Positions 27,163-36,302 of a stretch of 49,149 bases of DNA are shown in pieces; positions within the stretch are counted from its first letter, which is position 1, and every line of letters starts with the position of its first letter. Location of the stretch: assembly GCF_011751075.1 (NCBI RefSeq), contig NZ_JAALLN010000027.1, positions 1-49,149 on the forward strand. Direction: 5' to 3'. This stretch comes from Flavobacterium poyangense (GTDB taxonomy: Bacteria > Bacteroidota > Bacteroidia > Flavobacteriales > Flavobacteriaceae). Below the pieces are notes generated by a model that was given only the letters and a program-made list of their open reading frames with translations, was not told where the DNA came from and ran no database searches. A program made the translations under genes and the position numbers.

Positions 27163-27499
27163 ATGTATTTGATGATGAAATCAAACATAAAAAAGAACGA
27201 ACCGCTAACAAGTGTTTATAGAATTTACAAAAACAATTCAAACATACTATTCCTATCACACACTATAGACTCAGAACACGATACTGTCGAAAGACTTAAA
27301 GCTTATACTAAAGTGACAGAATATCTAATAAATGGTATTTTGTAACTGGTAATAGAGATAGTATTTACAGTATTGCACCAAAAGTTGTTTTGCAACCACA
27401 TATAAAGATTCAAAAGAACCAAGTAATTATGTTCATAGTGCGGATATTCTGGACAAAGTGAGCAGTATAAATGAACTCAAAAAGGTGTCTAAAAATTAG
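27163..27499 (+). pseudogene. SCO1/SenC-family protein remnant
   Basis: Pieces in two frames match SCO family proteins, thioredoxin-like copper chaperones for cytochrome oxidase: FLSHTIDSEHDTVERLKAY in one frame, then KWYFVTGNRDSIYSIAP (27330 on) and, after another shift, SNYVHSADILDKV with a stop at 27497-27499. The N-terminal CxxxC part and the C-terminal histidine region are missing. It begins directly after the MBL gene. Clearly non-functional. Confidence 0.7.
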
Positions 27500-28019
27500 G
27501 AAAATGTTTTTTTTTGTGGAAGATCAAAAGTTAACAGACTTAAGTTCAAATATTACTAAAAAAATAACACCTATTGTAACTAATAATAACTATAATTTTG
27601 ATTGATCAAGTCTGAATTGAAAATTACTGTTGCTGTCAACTGTTTTAAAATCAATCTTTCCCCAAACATAGCACACACTATTATTTATTGATTGAATAAA
27701 ATATTAAGTTACTTATGTATTAAATAAAGCAGTAACTTCATCGATCTTGATACAATTACAATACTTTTTTTAAAACCATAAATTAATTTCACTATATTTA
27801 CTGTAGTTTTGCCCCTAAACAAATTTAAATTTGGAAGATTTGAATTTAATCGAAAAGTCCTATACTGCCTAGTATGGGATTTTTTAACAATTTTTAAATT
27901 TCAAGAAAAGAAAAAGCCAAAAATTATTATAGTATTCAGAGGGTTTTAGTAATTCCTACAACAGTTAATACTCACCTCTCCCTTCTCTAAAATTCATTAC
28001 AAACATACAACTAACAACT
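27500..28019. other. AT-rich intergenic stretch with one hairpin
   Basis: Between the SCO remnant and the IS3 end fragment. Apart from the terminator-like hairpin at 27855-27886, no gene or known element is seen. Confidence 0.5.
27855..27886. terminator. Terminator-like hairpin
   Basis: TCCTATACT/AGTATGGGA stem (one G-T pair) with a GCCT loop, flanked by AAAAG on the left and a T run on the right, so it could work in either direction. No intact gene now ends beside it. Confidence 0.5.
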
Positions 28020-28139
28020 GGATGTGCTAACTTAGCGTGGAGTCCTAATTAAGGACAAAATCTTAACTTTAAAGCATGAAAGAAAATCTTAAAAATTACG
28101 ACTGCATTTTCAAAGAGAAAGCAGTTCAATTAAGTTACG
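28020..28139 (+). mobile_element. IS3-family left-end fragment with start of orfA
   Basis: From the ATG at 28076 the frame reads MKENLKNYDCIFKEKAVQLS, the typical beginning of an IS3-family orfA. It then breaks off where homology to the MBL gene begins (about 28140). A GTCCTAATTAAGGAC hairpin at 28041-28055 precedes it, as expected near an IS end. The other end of this element is not found next to it. Confidence 0.65.
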
Positions 28140-28436
28140 ATTCTCCAAGCCCTGTGTCAAATAGAAAACTTCCTTTTGTATGTTTTACCCAAACCGCATA
28201 TGTACTATTTTATGATTTTTAAAAAGACTTCCTCCTTTAAACGCAAATGCTTTTTGCGTAATGACAGTTCCGGTTTCAATAATAGAAAATTGTATATTCT
28301 TATTAACGGTTTGAGAATTTAATGTTCTTTCCAAAGGTATTTTAGGGATTGTTAAAGTGCTACAACAAGAATTAATAATAGGAATAGCAACTATAATGGA
28401 GATGATTAAAATTAGGTAAAGTTTGATTTTTAGCAT
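28140..28436 (-). pseudogene. Truncated second copy of the MBL-fold gene
   Basis: Reads MLKIKLYLILIISIIVAIP, a lipobox-like INSCC, then IQFSIIETGTVITQKAFAF, closely matching the N-terminus of the intact gene at 26194. A 1-bp deletion after KIVHM creates a stop at 28185. Homology continues out of frame through the DTGLGE codons to about 28140, where the IS3 fragment starts. Orientation is opposite to the intact copy. Confidence 0.85.
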
Positions 28437-28490
28437 TTTTATTTTTTATGCAAATTTGAATTTCTTCTTATGAATTATTATTGACAAATA

Positions 28491-28529
28491 TCAAGAAATA
28501 GATATTTCTTTTCTAACTCTACTCAAAGT
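28491..28529 (-). pseudogene. Last 12 codons of a second Crp-like gene
   Basis: Minus strand encodes TLSRVRKEISIS plus stop, identical to the end of the regulator at 25562-26137. The distance to the following MBL start is 54 bp here and 56 bp in the intact pair. This proves a former duplicated regulator-MBL unit in inverted orientation. Confidence 0.85.
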
Positions 28530-28559
28530 CTTAAACAGCTATACTGACTCTTTTCACTA

Positions 28560-30635
28560 TTAAATAATTGTTTTTCTGGTTCTAAAATGATTGAGGCTAT
28601 CTCTAGAATATTTCTTTTTAATCTCTTTTAATCTTTCATAACTGGTATCAAAATAAACTTCTGTAGGAATGGAACTGTCTTTAAAACTAATGAAAGCACC
28701 AGATGTATTTGGAATATTAAAATCTCGACAAACTTGCATCCAATCTAATGCTTGATTGATTCTGTCATAAACAAAATTATTTTTCCCTTCTTCTTTTCTT
28801 TCCAAAGATTCGTTCCACCAGGTTTGATATTGAATCGTGTATTGCTTGTTTTTGTAAGGAAATGCGCTTTCCAATTCTTTTGTTTCATCTTGATAAAATA
28901 TGCCCGAAATAGCACCTAAAGTGATGTAAGTAAACAGTCCCATCTCTCTATTTCCATCTAATATCAATGGAGAAGTCAAGCTACGTAACAAGGCTTCATG
29001 CCCCTTCGGCCCTAGACCTTGAGTATCTACTAGGCAGGAAGTGATTTTGTGAGGTGCGGGGTTTTCTAAATCCGGAGATATAGGACGGCTTTTTGATAAT
29101 TTACCTTGAACTTCCCCTTTTAATAATTGTTTTATAGTATGAAAAGATTCTCTATCCCAGTTACTCATCATGTTCGCTCCATAGGCTTTGCCTGCCTGCT
29201 TTCCTGCGATATCAGTAATTATAAAATCGTAGGTTTGTGGATTCTTGAAACTCTTTTCAATAAACTTGGAGAGATCGCTCGCACTTCCTTCCCAATAACC
29301 ATACATCACGCAATTATGGACCACTGTGTTTGCATCAAAATTTTCAATAGCTGGTATAGCTGAAATTTTCAAATTAGTACCGATTAACTTTTTATTCAAA
29401 TTCAAATAATTTGCATTACTTTCTAAATTCCTATTTGCATTGATTACATCTTCCCATTCTTTTAGGAATTGTATCGTTGGCACCCTATTTTTGTGCACTA
29501 TTTTTAATCGTTCTGTGTCAAAGTCAGTTTCATATTTATTCCATTCTATCTCGAATCTAATAAGCTCGCTTGGCAGTTCAAAAGTTTGTAATTTTAGCTC
29601 AGTCACTATACCATAACTAAAACCACCTCCACCTTTTAATGCCCATAATAATTCTCTGGCTTGGAGATCACCATCTTCTGACAATTCTTTAATACTCCCG
29701 TCGCCAAGTACGATTGTTGCGCCTACCAATCGCTCACAACACATTCCTTTTGAGCGTGTCCAAGGCCCCCATCCACCCCCAAATGTAAAACCTGCAATTC
29801 CAACAGTTGCACAAGTTCCATGCGGAATCATTACTTGCTGCTCTGCCAATAAAGTGGTCAATCTTTCAAATCGATTACCAGGTCCAATAGTCGCAACTCC
29901 ACTCTTCTTATCAACTTCTACCATATTCATTCTTGATAAATCAATCAAAATAGTATCGGTTCCCGAGCATTCACCTTCATGATCATGTCCTCCTGACCTT
30001 ACTCGGATTGCTAAATTATTACTCATCGCTCCCTTGTAAACCCGCTGAACTTCTTCGGTTGAAATACAATAAATAATGGCAAAAGGCCTAAGCTGTAACC
30101 TTGTATTAAAAATTTGACATGCTTTTGCGTAACTAATCATATCAAACAAATTGCCTCCCCCCATTTCTATTTGATCTCTGTTAATATGTTCTTTCAGTTC
30201 ATTCAGAAAATGATACACATTTCTCATATTAACTGATACAAGACTCTCGGCTATAAGCACTTTTGTATCTAATTCGAATTTTGTATTCTTTAGAAGTATA
30301 ACATCACCTATCAAATCATTTTTTACAATAACACTAACTCTAGATTCAAATAGATTAGAGGTCTTGTATATTTTAAGTTCAACAGTACCGTATTCATTTT
30401 GATAATAAACAGAGATATCTATTTTCTTATATTTTACTTCATTTTTAAGACATAATTTTACCTCACTATGGGCATCAATTTTTTCAGGAAAATCTAAGTA
30501 ATACTTATTCTTCTCTAAATCTTTTGTTTTAGTTAAGACTTGATTTGTGTTATTGTAAATTTTAAGTTGAGCAGTTAAGACATTAAGATATGTTTGGCTG
30601 TCTTGACTGATTTGATTGGATAAATGTTCCTCCAT
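28560..30635 (-). CDS. FAD-linked oxidoreductase of the berberine-bridge (BBE) type with extra N-terminal domain
   Basis: A 691-residue protein. Residues ~185-350 are a PCMH-type FAD-binding domain (IRVRSGGHDHEGECSG, GVATIGPGNRFERLT, GTCATVGIAGFTFGGGWGP). The C-terminus has the BBE features YWGS..YF-like (YQTWWNESLE) and a late YFDTSYERLKEIK. H217 and C275 align with the two residues that hold FAD covalently in bicovalent members. Such enzymes oxidise alcohols, sugars or specialised metabolites. The first ~150 residues are an extra beta-rich domain of unknown type (LKIYNNTNQVLTKTK), loosely like aegerolysin/actinoporin folds. No signal peptide is seen. It lies 86 bp after the broken amidohydrolase gene, probably the same transcript. 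Family sure, substrate unknown. Confidence 0.85.
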   Translation of the reverse strand: MEEHLSNQISQDSQTYLNVLTAQLKIYNNTNQVLTKTKDLEKNKYYLDFPEKIDAHSEVKLCLKNEVKYKKIDISVYYQNEYGTVELKIYKTSNLFESRVSVIVKNDLIGDVILLKNTKFELDTKVLIAESLVSVNMRNVYHFLNELKEHINRDQIEMGGGNLFDMISYAKACQIFNTRLQLRPFAIIYCISTEEVQRVYKGAMSNNLAIRVRSGGHDHEGECSGTDTILIDLSRMNMVEVDKKSGVATIGPGNRFERLTTLLAEQQVMIPHGTCATVGIAGFTFGGGWGPWTRSKGMCCERLVGATIVLGDGSIKELSEDGDLQARELLWALKGGGGFSYGIVTELKLQTFELPSELIRFEIEWNKYETDFDTERLKIVHKNRVPTIQFLKEWEDVINANRNLESNANYLNLNKKLIGTNLKISAIPAIENFDANTVVHNCVMYGYWEGSASDLSKFIEKSFKNPQTYDFIITDIAGKQAGKAYGANMMSNWDRESFHTIKQLLKGEVQGKLSKSRPISPDLENPAPHKITSCLVDTQGLGPKGHEALLRSLTSPLILDGNREMGLFTYITLGAISGIFYQDETKELESAFPYKNKQYTIQYQTWWNESLERKEEGKNNFVYDRINQALDWMQVCRDFNIPNTSGAFISFKDSSIPTEVYFDTSYERLKEIKKKYSRDSLNHFRTRKTII

Positions 30636-30721
30636 AGTATTTGGATTTGCCTAGTGTCTTATAATTTTAAATAGCTTATATTTTTCCATATTTGGTACAG
30701 CAACGTTAACTGTCAAAAAGA

Positions 30722-32650
30722 TTATAAATCTCCTTGTATGTCCATCACCTTTTCCCCATCTTTCCATGTTTCTAACACAGGTATATTTCGCATCCCTGCA
30801 ACAGAATTCAACCCTTCTTTATTGAAGTAAGTTAAAGGTGATTCTGATAAGATTACAAAGTCGGCACATTTCCCTACTTCTAATGAGCCTACCCATTGAT
30901 CTGCATGACATTGCCAAGCAGCATCGTAAGTCATAGCTTTTAATGCCTGAAATCTTGTAATACACTCCACTTCGTTAAGTACCTGATAATCTGTTTTTTT
31001 AGGAGTACCTTCAATCACTCTTGCAATTGACTGTTCCATCATACGCAATGGTCCCAATGGAGTAACACTATTATCGCTATGAAGAGTTATTCGCATGCCA
31101 TTCTCTAAAGCGGTTTGGCATCTATCAAGAAGATTTACTTTTTCTTTTCCAAAAATGGTTTGCTGAAAAACCCACCCCCAATAACCTACGTGTCCTATTA
31201 AAAAACTTGGAGAAAGCCCTAATTCTTGCATGTCCTTCAAATTTTTATCTGTCAATAAAGAAGCATGTTCTATTCGGTCTCTTCTAATATTTATAGTGCT
31301 TTTATTTATTCCTGCAAATTTAAACGCATTGATTGTTCGATCTATAGCATGATCCCCGTTGGCATGAATCATCACTGGCCAGTTATTTACTTTCGCTTTA
31401 CTAACCAAAGCATTAAACTCTAGTGGATAACCAAAATTAAACACTCCAGTATTGTTTTGGCTGTGACAGCAAACCATATCATAAGGTTTATAATTTGCAT
31501 CGCAAGCATAAGGCGTATACTAATAACCTGTAAGTCCTTGGTTAGAACCATCACCAATGAGTTTAATATATGCCAAGTTGAACTTATTGTTACCTTTATT
31601 AGGTTTGTATTTCCCCTCAATAACAGTATTGAATTTCTCTAATGACAGTGCTACTAAAGCACCACCTATACGAACGGGACAACTTTTTTGATGGGCTAAA
31701 AAATCTAAAAAAAGGGGCTGATTAAGATTTAATACTTCTCTGTTAGGGCTGTTATCATAAGGCTCTATTCCACAATCAAACATATAAGTAACTCCTCTTC
31801 TACTGGCTTCTTTAAAGATTTCTTTAACTTCCTCTGCTAATTTTTCTAAAGCAAGAATGGGATCTATATGTAAACTTTTGGCCACAACTGCTAAAACAGG
31901 CTCAATTCCTTCAACTTCTTTTAAAACACCATTAGTGTTTATTTTAGGTATTTGAATCTTCAATAATGTTACTGCAACAGTATTAATGTATGCCAAATGC
32001 ATAGAAGAATTCAAGATAAAAACAGGTTGTATAGTTGATACTAGATCTAAAATTTTTGCATTAAACTCTTTATCTGAGCCCTCAAATAAAGCAGGATCAA
32101 CATTTCTACCAATAATCCATACATTCTTGTCGTTTGTTACTTTCTTTTTTAGCTCTTCTAATACCCACCTTCGACTGTACTTACCTTCTTCTGTTTCAGC
32201 TATGCTGGATCTTAAATCTTGCCCGCTAAAAGGACTAACATCCGTAGCTTTTTTAAAAACCGCGGAGGATATAATGTGAAGATGTGGTTCAATAAATCCA
32301 GGTAATAAAATTTTTCCGCCATCAATAATTCTTTCCGAAGTTCCTGGTGGCATTTGTGCGACAACAGTTTTGTAAGACCCTGTTGCAACAATTTTACCTT
32401 CAGATATGGCAATGGCTTCTACCATTACATCTTTTCCTCCTTCTAGGGTTTGAATGTATCCAACTTGCTTACTACCTGTACTATCTTCTTTTACTCCAGT
32501 ACGAAAAATAAGATTTTTACAAGATGGATGTTTTTCTAATTCATTGTTTTTATCAGTCATAATAGCCATCCCATTTGTATTGGGTAATAGCATTTTCCAT
32601 AATGGACTACAACACGAACACTGTAATCCTTCTGTATGTTTATGTTTCAT
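30722..32650 (-). pseudogene. YtcJ-type amidohydrolase broken by one in-frame TAG
   Basis: The frame runs from ATG 32650 to a stop at 30722, 642 codons, interrupted only by TAG at 31520-31522 (GSNQGLTGY*YTPYACD). Both halves are otherwise well preserved: metal-binding PGFIEPHLHI near residue 115, later MIHANGDHAID and RIEHASLL, and the C-terminal CADFVILSESPL. The family (amidohydrolase 3) hydrolyses amides or formyl groups. An N-terminal cysteine cluster (CSCC) is unusual. Relatives would be expected to have Q at the stop (CAG to TAG). Other genes here end in TAG, e.g. the LytTR regulator, so readthrough is unlikely. It may be a recent pseudogene or a sequence error. Confidence 0.85.
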
Positions 32651-33173
32651 AATTTTGTTTTTATATACAAATTATTTGTATCTTACATTATGTAAACTAC
32701 TGCGTATAACCAGATTTTAAAAATAAAAAAGATTTTTTACTCTACTTCTTTATGATCTTTCTAAATCCAATTTGATTAATCATTCAATCAAACCTATTTT
32801 AAATTATATTTAAAAAAATTACCTAAAAACTATCGTAAAATTTTGTTTCCAAAATAAAACTACTGTTTGATTCTATAAATAATAACAAAAATGTCATGAA
32901 CGAAAAATTTAATGTCATGAATGATGTTTTTTCTAGCGTGAATGAGAAACCTATAAAAAAGATTGTTGCTTTACTTTTTATATGATATCACTATAAACTT
33001 ATCATTATCTGTTAATTTTAGATAGAAATTACTCCCAACATCTATTGTATCACCTAATTTTTCTTAATCTTTTCAATTATTTAAAATGATTAATTCTTTA
33101 AAATTGTTATATTTGTAATATTTTGGTATAAATTTTATCCGTTCAGATAATTTTCTATTCTCAAATACTCCGC
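32651..33173. other. Divergent intergenic region with phased repeats and a -7-like box
   Basis: 523 bp between the leftward amidohydrolase and a rightward small frame. It holds three 21-bp-spaced direct repeats (listed separately) and an exact TATATTTG box at 33108-33115, ~58 bp before the small frame, but without a clear TTG at -33. No gene is seen. Confidence 0.5.
32891..32945 (+). promoter_or_regulatory. Three direct repeats phased at 21 bp, likely regulator-binding array
   Basis: ATGTCATGAACGA (32891), ATGTCATGAATGA (32912) and CTAGCGTGAATGA (32933) start exactly 21 bp apart. The first two match at 12 of 13 bases; the third matches the second at 9 of 13. Two-turn phasing of direct repeats is typical of LytTR and OmpR-type response-regulator operators. 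The array sits between divergent genes, ~240 bp from the amidohydrolase start. Confidence 0.45.
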
Positions 33174-33536
33174 ATGAAACAGTTTAAATTTTTAATTGTT
33201 ATTTTACTATTCCTTCTTTCTTTTGTTAGTAGAGAAGAATTTAATAAATATGTGTTCGGTGGCGAGAAATTTAAATCCGAGAATAACTTTATCTCTGCTA
33301 AAATTCAGCTTGTCTCAACATTAACTTTAAAGTACTTAAAAGATGCAGATGTTCATTTAAAAATTAAAAAGAAGATTAAGTATCGTGCTACAGCTTCAGA
33401 AAACAGTACTTTAAATACGCCTTATCTAACCAAGTTAATACGTTTTAAGTTTTCTAAAAATCGCCTATCCTATGGTGTTGTATCTGTTTATCAAATTCAA
33501 CGACATACTTATCTACACCTCTACCATTTTTTTTAG
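33174..33536 (+). CDS. Small hypothetical secreted protein
   Basis: A 120-residue frame with a plausible signal peptide (FLIVILLFLLSFVS) followed by a lysine-rich, featureless sequence. A TATATTTG box lies ~58 bp upstream. No family is recognised. The C-terminus (VYQIQRHTYLHLYHFF) looks unlike a folded end, so this could be a truncated gene or a chance frame. Following sequence to 33794 contains nothing recognisable. Confidence 0.35.
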   Translation: MKQFKFLIVILLFLLSFVSREEFNKYVFGGEKFKSENNFISAKIQLVSTLTLKYLKDADVHLKIKKKIKYRATASENSTLNTPYLTKLIRFKFSKNRLSYGVVSVYQIQRHTYLHLYHFF

Positions 33537-33794
33537 AGACTGTCCTGACTAATTTAAATTTAGAATTTCTGCTATTCTTTTTGATGTTCTTTTTACAAGC
33601 TATATTGTTTCTTAGTGTACATCGCTTTAGAAAACAAATCTTATAGTTTTAGCATTCTATTATTAAAAGTATTTAAAGCTCTTCTAAAGACTTAAAGCGT
33701 GCCTTTGTATTAATAGAAAAAACTAAACATATCAAATAAAATATTAATAGTTTCAAAAAACACAAGGATAAAAACTAATAAAATACAACTTGAC

Positions 33795-35087
33795 ATGAAA
33801 AAAATTATTGAAATAATCTGCGTTCTTTTCACAGTAGCAAGTATTAATGCCCAACAGGAAAAAGGAATAATTGGTTATACAAACTGGTTGTCCAATTGGT
33901 CAGAATTTAAGCCTCATAAAGTTGAGTATGGAGAACCTAACCAAATTTTAACTGGAAATATTTCTGTTAATACTAAGTTACTCAAAAGGAATATATATGT
34001 TTTACAAGGAAACGTTTATATAACCAACAATGCTGTTTTAACCATTGAACCCGGAACTTTAATTATTGGTGATTTCCAGACGAAAGGAACGCTTGTAATT
34101 ACGAAAGGTGCACAACTTATTGCTGATGGTTTAGAAACTGACCCAATTGTATTTACTTCGAACCGCGGTCTTAAAAAAGCAGGAGACTGGGGAGGCATAG
34201 TAATTCTAGGCGATGCTCCAACCAATAAATTTGGAAATATTGGTTCTTATAATTTAGATCTTGACCCTTCTTTAACAACTTACGGCGGAGATAATACTTT
34301 TTCAAATTCGGGAATTTTAAGATATGTTAGAATCGAATTTGCGGGCAAAAACCTGAAGAATGTTGCTACTTTCAACGGACTCACAATTGCGGGTGTTGGC
34401 AGCAAGACCATTTTAGAAAATATAATGGTAAGCTATTGCGGTGGCAACTCATTTGCTTTCTATGGTGGTGATGTAAATGCTGTCAAGTTTGTTTCATACA
34501 AATCAATTAATGATGATTATAAATTTACACAGGGTGTTCAATGTCGCTTGTATAATTCGCTGGCTGTAAGATCTTCCTACTTGTCAAGTAACAAAGATGG
34601 CTCTCGTTCTATGGAAGTAAAATTATATGAAAACAAAAATGAAACAGATTTTACCAAAAAACAAACTTTTGTTTCGGCAACTAATATAACATTGTTAAAT
34701 GACAGTGAGAATATCAATACCGATATACAGTCAGGTTTAGTTAAAGAAGCACTTTATGTAGCAGAAGGTGCTTCTCTCGAAATGAAACGCAGTGTAATTT
34801 CGGGGTTTAATCCAGCAGTTTTATTAGACAGTAAAACGGAAATTAATTCTGCTAATCTGAAAAGAATTAAATTTGAAGAAATGTTTTTTAACCTGTGTAC
34901 CGGAAACATCTTAACAGAAGGAAACAGAAATAAAGAAGACCTAGAACATTGGTATGGTAATAGCTTATTTTCTAATGTCTATTCGAAAAGTGATAATAAG
35001 GAAACTTTTGTGGACATATTCAACATTAAAAGACCGGATTTCAGATTACAACTAGGAAAAATTACAGCACAAAACGGAAATAGATAA
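33795..35087 (+). CDS. Secreted beta-helix-like protein
   Basis: A 430-residue protein with signal peptide MKKIIEIICVLFTVASINAQ. The body has the repeated pattern of Bacteroidetes secreted right-handed beta-helix proteins: LTIEPGTLIIGDFQTKGTLVITKGAQLIADG, PIVFTSNRGLKKAGDWGGIVILG, YVRIEFAGKNL and later ILENIMVSYCGGNSF. No enzymatic residues and no C-terminal T9SS sorting domain were recognised, so it may be periplasmic or rely on another anchor. It stands alone, with a strong terminator 80 bp downstream. Role unknown; surface or envelope protein likely. Confidence 0.75.
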   Translation: MKKIIEIICVLFTVASINAQQEKGIIGYTNWLSNWSEFKPHKVEYGEPNQILTGNISVNTKLLKRNIYVLQGNVYITNNAVLTIEPGTLIIGDFQTKGTLVITKGAQLIADGLETDPIVFTSNRGLKKAGDWGGIVILGDAPTNKFGNIGSYNLDLDPSLTTYGGDNTFSNSGILRYVRIEFAGKNLKNVATFNGLTIAGVGSKTILENIMVSYCGGNSFAFYGGDVNAVKFVSYKSINDDYKFTQGVQCRLYNSLAVRSSYLSSNKDGSRSMEVKLYENKNETDFTKKQTFVSATNITLLNDSENINTDIQSGLVKEALYVAEGASLEMKRSVISGFNPAVLLDSKTEINSANLKRIKFEEMFFNLCTGNILTEGNRNKEDLEHWYGNSLFSNVYSKSDNKETFVDIFNIKRPDFRLQLGKITAQNGNR

Positions 35088-35169
35088 TTTCAGTTTACTA
35101 CAAAAACAAATTAAATCAAAAAGCTAATCTTAAAATACTTGAAAGATTATCGTTTTAAACTTTGTAAAA

Positions 35170-35205
35170 AATAAAGTCCTGAAAATTTCAGGACTTTATT
35201 TTTTT
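35170..35205 (+). terminator. Intrinsic terminator after the beta-helix gene
   Basis: Perfect inverted repeat AATAAAGTCCTGAAA/TTTCAGGACTTTATT centred near 35185, followed by T's. It probably works in both directions. Confidence 0.85.
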
Positions 35206-35351
35206 GCTCCAATACGAATTCTGAAGAATTAAAGAAATCTGGTTCAAAAATTAGCGATTAGATATAAAAATTAAATTGAAGTTACCCTATAATTTTGGCG
35301 TTGCCTCCAATTTTGCCACAAAAAACTAAGGTGGTTTCTGAAAAAAAACAT

Positions 35352-35376
35352 AAAAAGAGGTAAATTACCTGTTTTT
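35352..35376. terminator. Strong hairpin upstream of the IS3 remnant
   Basis: 12-bp arms AAAAAGAGGTAA and TTACCTGTTTTT with one mismatch and a single-base loop, flanked by A and T runs. It may be a terminator or lie near the lost end of the insertion sequence. The rest of 35206-35429 shows nothing. Confidence 0.45.
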
Positions 35377-35429
35377 TTGACCTATAATTCTAAAGATTAA
35401 AAAAATAATACTCTCTAAATTTTATAGCT

Positions 35430-36170
35430 ATGAAAAAAAACAGATAAAAGTCCACGTTAGAGTTTAAGATGCTGACCGCTTCGATAAGCACCCATTGTGG
35501 AAAAGTTATAGATGTGACCCGGGAGCTTAATTACCAGGATTTATCATTGGAGCCAGTGCAGGTATGTGAGCCCCAGAATTGCCAAAGAACTATCGGTAAT
35601 CGACATTAAAGCATTCTGGGCGTTTGTAGCTAAAAACAAAACGGAAAATCATCTGCATAGCATCGCAAAAATGAGATTCAGAAAAATCACAAACTCTGCT
35701 CATAGATATCTGACTGCGCAGAACATACTTGGGTACGATTTTAAAGCAATAGACCTCAATGAAGTATGAGTTTCGGGCATAGCTTATATAGAAACCGATG
35801 AAGGATTTCTGTATCCCACCATGGTAATAGACCTTTTTTCCCAAAAATGATCGGCTGGCCTTTAAGCGATAACCTAAAAGAAGAGGCACACAATATCCAT
35901 TTCTGTGATTTGCTTCTTTATTGGAAGGTATCGAACAGATAACCTGCAGCATGAGCTGAAAGGGAAACTTCTTTGACAATACCGTACCCGAGAGTTTTTT
36001 CAAAACACTGGAAAACGAATGAGTTTACCATAACACCTATGCCACAAAAGAAAAAGCAGAAAGACTCTATTTCAGACTATATAGAAAACTTTTATAACAA
36101 GCGTATAAAACATTCTGGTCTCGCAATTTGATAATAGAGGAATTTCACAATCAATTTCCAGTTACTTAAA
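35430..36170 (+). pseudogene. Degenerate IS3-family transposase
   Basis: Read across several frames, the segment gives the integrase part of an IS3-family orfB: MRFRKITNSAHRYLTAQN, YDFKAIDLNEV, a TGA in place of the W codon, then AYIETDEGFLYPTMVIDLFS, WPLSDNLK, ESFFKTLENE, a second TGA in place of W, VYHNTYATKEKAERL, and a final LIIEEFHNQFPV near 36165. Stops and frameshifts inactivate it, and a middle section with a DDE aspartate is lost. An orfA-like start (MKKTDKSPR) is at 35430. It separates the beta-helix gene from the chromate cluster. Confidence 0.85.
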
Positions 36171-36302
36171 CATGCTTTTTTAAACTAATTCTTTATAAAT
36201 TTTATCAAAAAACTAATTTCATTCCTTTGCACATTCTCACTAACTGATACTTAAATAATAAAAAAATGTACCTTAGCACGTATTCTAAAAAACAATTGAT
36301 TT

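Noticed and set aside
30722..32650. Stop-codon recoding (amber readthrough) in the amidohydrolase
   Set aside because: TAG is used as a normal stop in this window, and neighbouring genes show general decay; a mutation explains it better.
35590..36003. 137-residue minus-strand frame in the IS3 remnant
   Set aside because: The plus strand reads as transposase fragments; the minus frame is a by-product.
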